The notes under the pieces: model-generated
Told to the model about the DNA's origin: nothing
The model's database searches: none
What the model saw: only the letters and a program-made list of their open reading frames with translations
Part shown: piece after piece, positions 5,876 to 6,515 of the stretch
Layout: the number at the start of each line of letters is the position of its first letter
How positions within the stretch are numbered: the stretch's first letter is position 1
Program-made: the position numbers and the translations under genes
Source: Methylomonas sp.
GTDB taxonomy: Bacteria > Pseudomonadota > Gammaproteobacteria > Methylococcales > Methylomonadaceae
NCBI GenBank assembly: GCA_026988195.1
Contig: JALSLS010000460.1
Coordinates: 1 to 6,515 of the forward strand
Reading direction: 5' to 3'
Length of the DNA: 6,515 bases

Positions 5876-6515
5876 TTATTTTAAATTACGTTCAGGACTC
5901 ATTCTTACATGCGTGTAATACAAGGGTAGACCAACAAACACAAAACCACCGACCATATTTCCTAATACCGTTGGGATTTCATTCCAGATTAAATAGTCCA
6001 TCACGGTAAAGTCTCCCCCCATAATCATAGAAAATGGAAATAAGAACATATTTACAATTGAATGCTCAAACCCCATAAAGAAGAAAAGCATAATGGGCAT
6101 CCACATCGCCATCATTTTACCCGTTGCAGACGTAGAAATCATTGCCCCTACAACCCCCATTGAAACCATCCAGTTACATAACATGCCACGGATAAAAATA
6201 GTGAACCAGCCACCAACACCATGAGCTTTATAGCCTAAAGTTCTAGACTCACCAATTGAGCCTACTTTTGCTGCGATAGCGCCACCATCAGTGTTATAAC
6301 CAACAGTCAAAATAAAGGACATCATAAAGGCGACGGTTAAAGCGCCTGCAAAGTTACCTATAAAGACTAAACCCCAATTTCTTAATACTTGACTTACTGT
6401 AACCCCTGGTCTCTTATCTAACAGAGCAAGCGGTACCAGTGTAAAAACACCTGTCAGCAAATCAAACTTCATTAAATACAACATAATGAATCCAACAGGA
6501 AAAAGCACAGCGCCT
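5876..6515 (-). CDS. Formate/nitrite transporter (FNT) family channel, N-terminus cut by window
   Basis: The 3' part of an FNT-family (FocA/NirC-type) inner-membrane anion channel, which moves formate or nitrite as a homopentamer. The open frame runs off the window; the GTG at 6506-6508 is an internal valine (GAVLFPVGF), so roughly the first 60-70 residues are missing relative to a usual length near 270-290. Family marks visible from that valine as residue 1: DLLTG at 16-20, RGMLCNWMVSMGV at 107-119, and GFEHSIVNMFLFP at 146-158 with the central pore histidine H149. Several long hydrophobic helices and a basic C-terminal tail complete it. The Asn that often follows the LTG motif is Val here. 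A strong terminator follows, and a PP2C/kinase gene lies downstream on the same strand, which suggests nitrite rather than formate as substrate; that choice is inference. Confidence 0.9.
   Translation of the reverse strand, partial: GAVLFPVGFIMLYLMKFDLLTGVFTLVPLALLDKRPGVTVSQVLRNWGLVFIGNFAGALTVAFMMSFILTVGYNTDGGAIAAKVGSIGESRTLGYKAHGVGGWFTIFIRGMLCNWMVSMGVVGAMISTSATGKMMAMWMPIMLFFFMGFEHSIVNMFLFPFSMIMGGDFTVMDYLIWNEIPTVLGNMVGGFVFVGLPLYYTHVRMSPERNLK

Overview
The window is AT-rich bacterial DNA with Gram-negative traits: Shine-Dalgarno-led genes, a protein ending in an exosortase-type VPxPA-CTERM signal, and a fused PP2C phosphatase/Ser-Thr kinase beside a formate/nitrite transporter. A gammaproteobacterium fits best. 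A methanotroph-like Methylococcales is possible (VPxPA-CTERM, low GC, a GFA-type gene), but this is a guess from style and not shown by a marker gene.

Layout. Positions 1-381 hold no gene. They contain a large perfect-type hairpin at the left edge, one copy of a 34-bp inverted repeat, a second stem-loop and a REP-like palindrome. Then come a GFA-family zinc protein (382-798, +), an exported phytase-esterase-like protein with a VPxPA-CTERM tail (1041-2279, +), a 91-nt palindrome, a small convergent membrane protein (2382-2546, -), a palindromic element of about 169 bp (2761-2929) and a protein of ten uniform leucine-rich repeats (3035-3862, +). The second copy of the 34-bp inverted repeat starts 6 nt after the LRR stop, followed by an interrupted C-rich/G-rich repeat. 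The right third is compact: the phosphatase/kinase (4060-5787, -), a terminator, and the 3' part of a formate/nitrite transporter gene (5876-6515, -), cut by the window edge.

The genes on the left share no obvious pathway. They are separated by palindromes and bracketed by the inverted repeat pair, so they look like an accessory, repeat-rich region. The right part looks like the end of a nitrite/nitrate assimilation or formate/nitrite uptake locus. The same pairing of a PP2C-kinase protein with nitrate assimilation genes is known from Pseudomonas (PA1782 near nirBD and nasA), so the tail-anchored kinase/phosphatase probably adjusts nitrogen oxyanion uptake or assimilation.

The most unusual feature is a 22-nt core, itself nearly palindromic, at the tip of two otherwise unrelated large hairpins (1-80 and 2761-2929), in opposite orientation. 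No complete novel system (defence, CRISPR, toxin-antitoxin) is visible.
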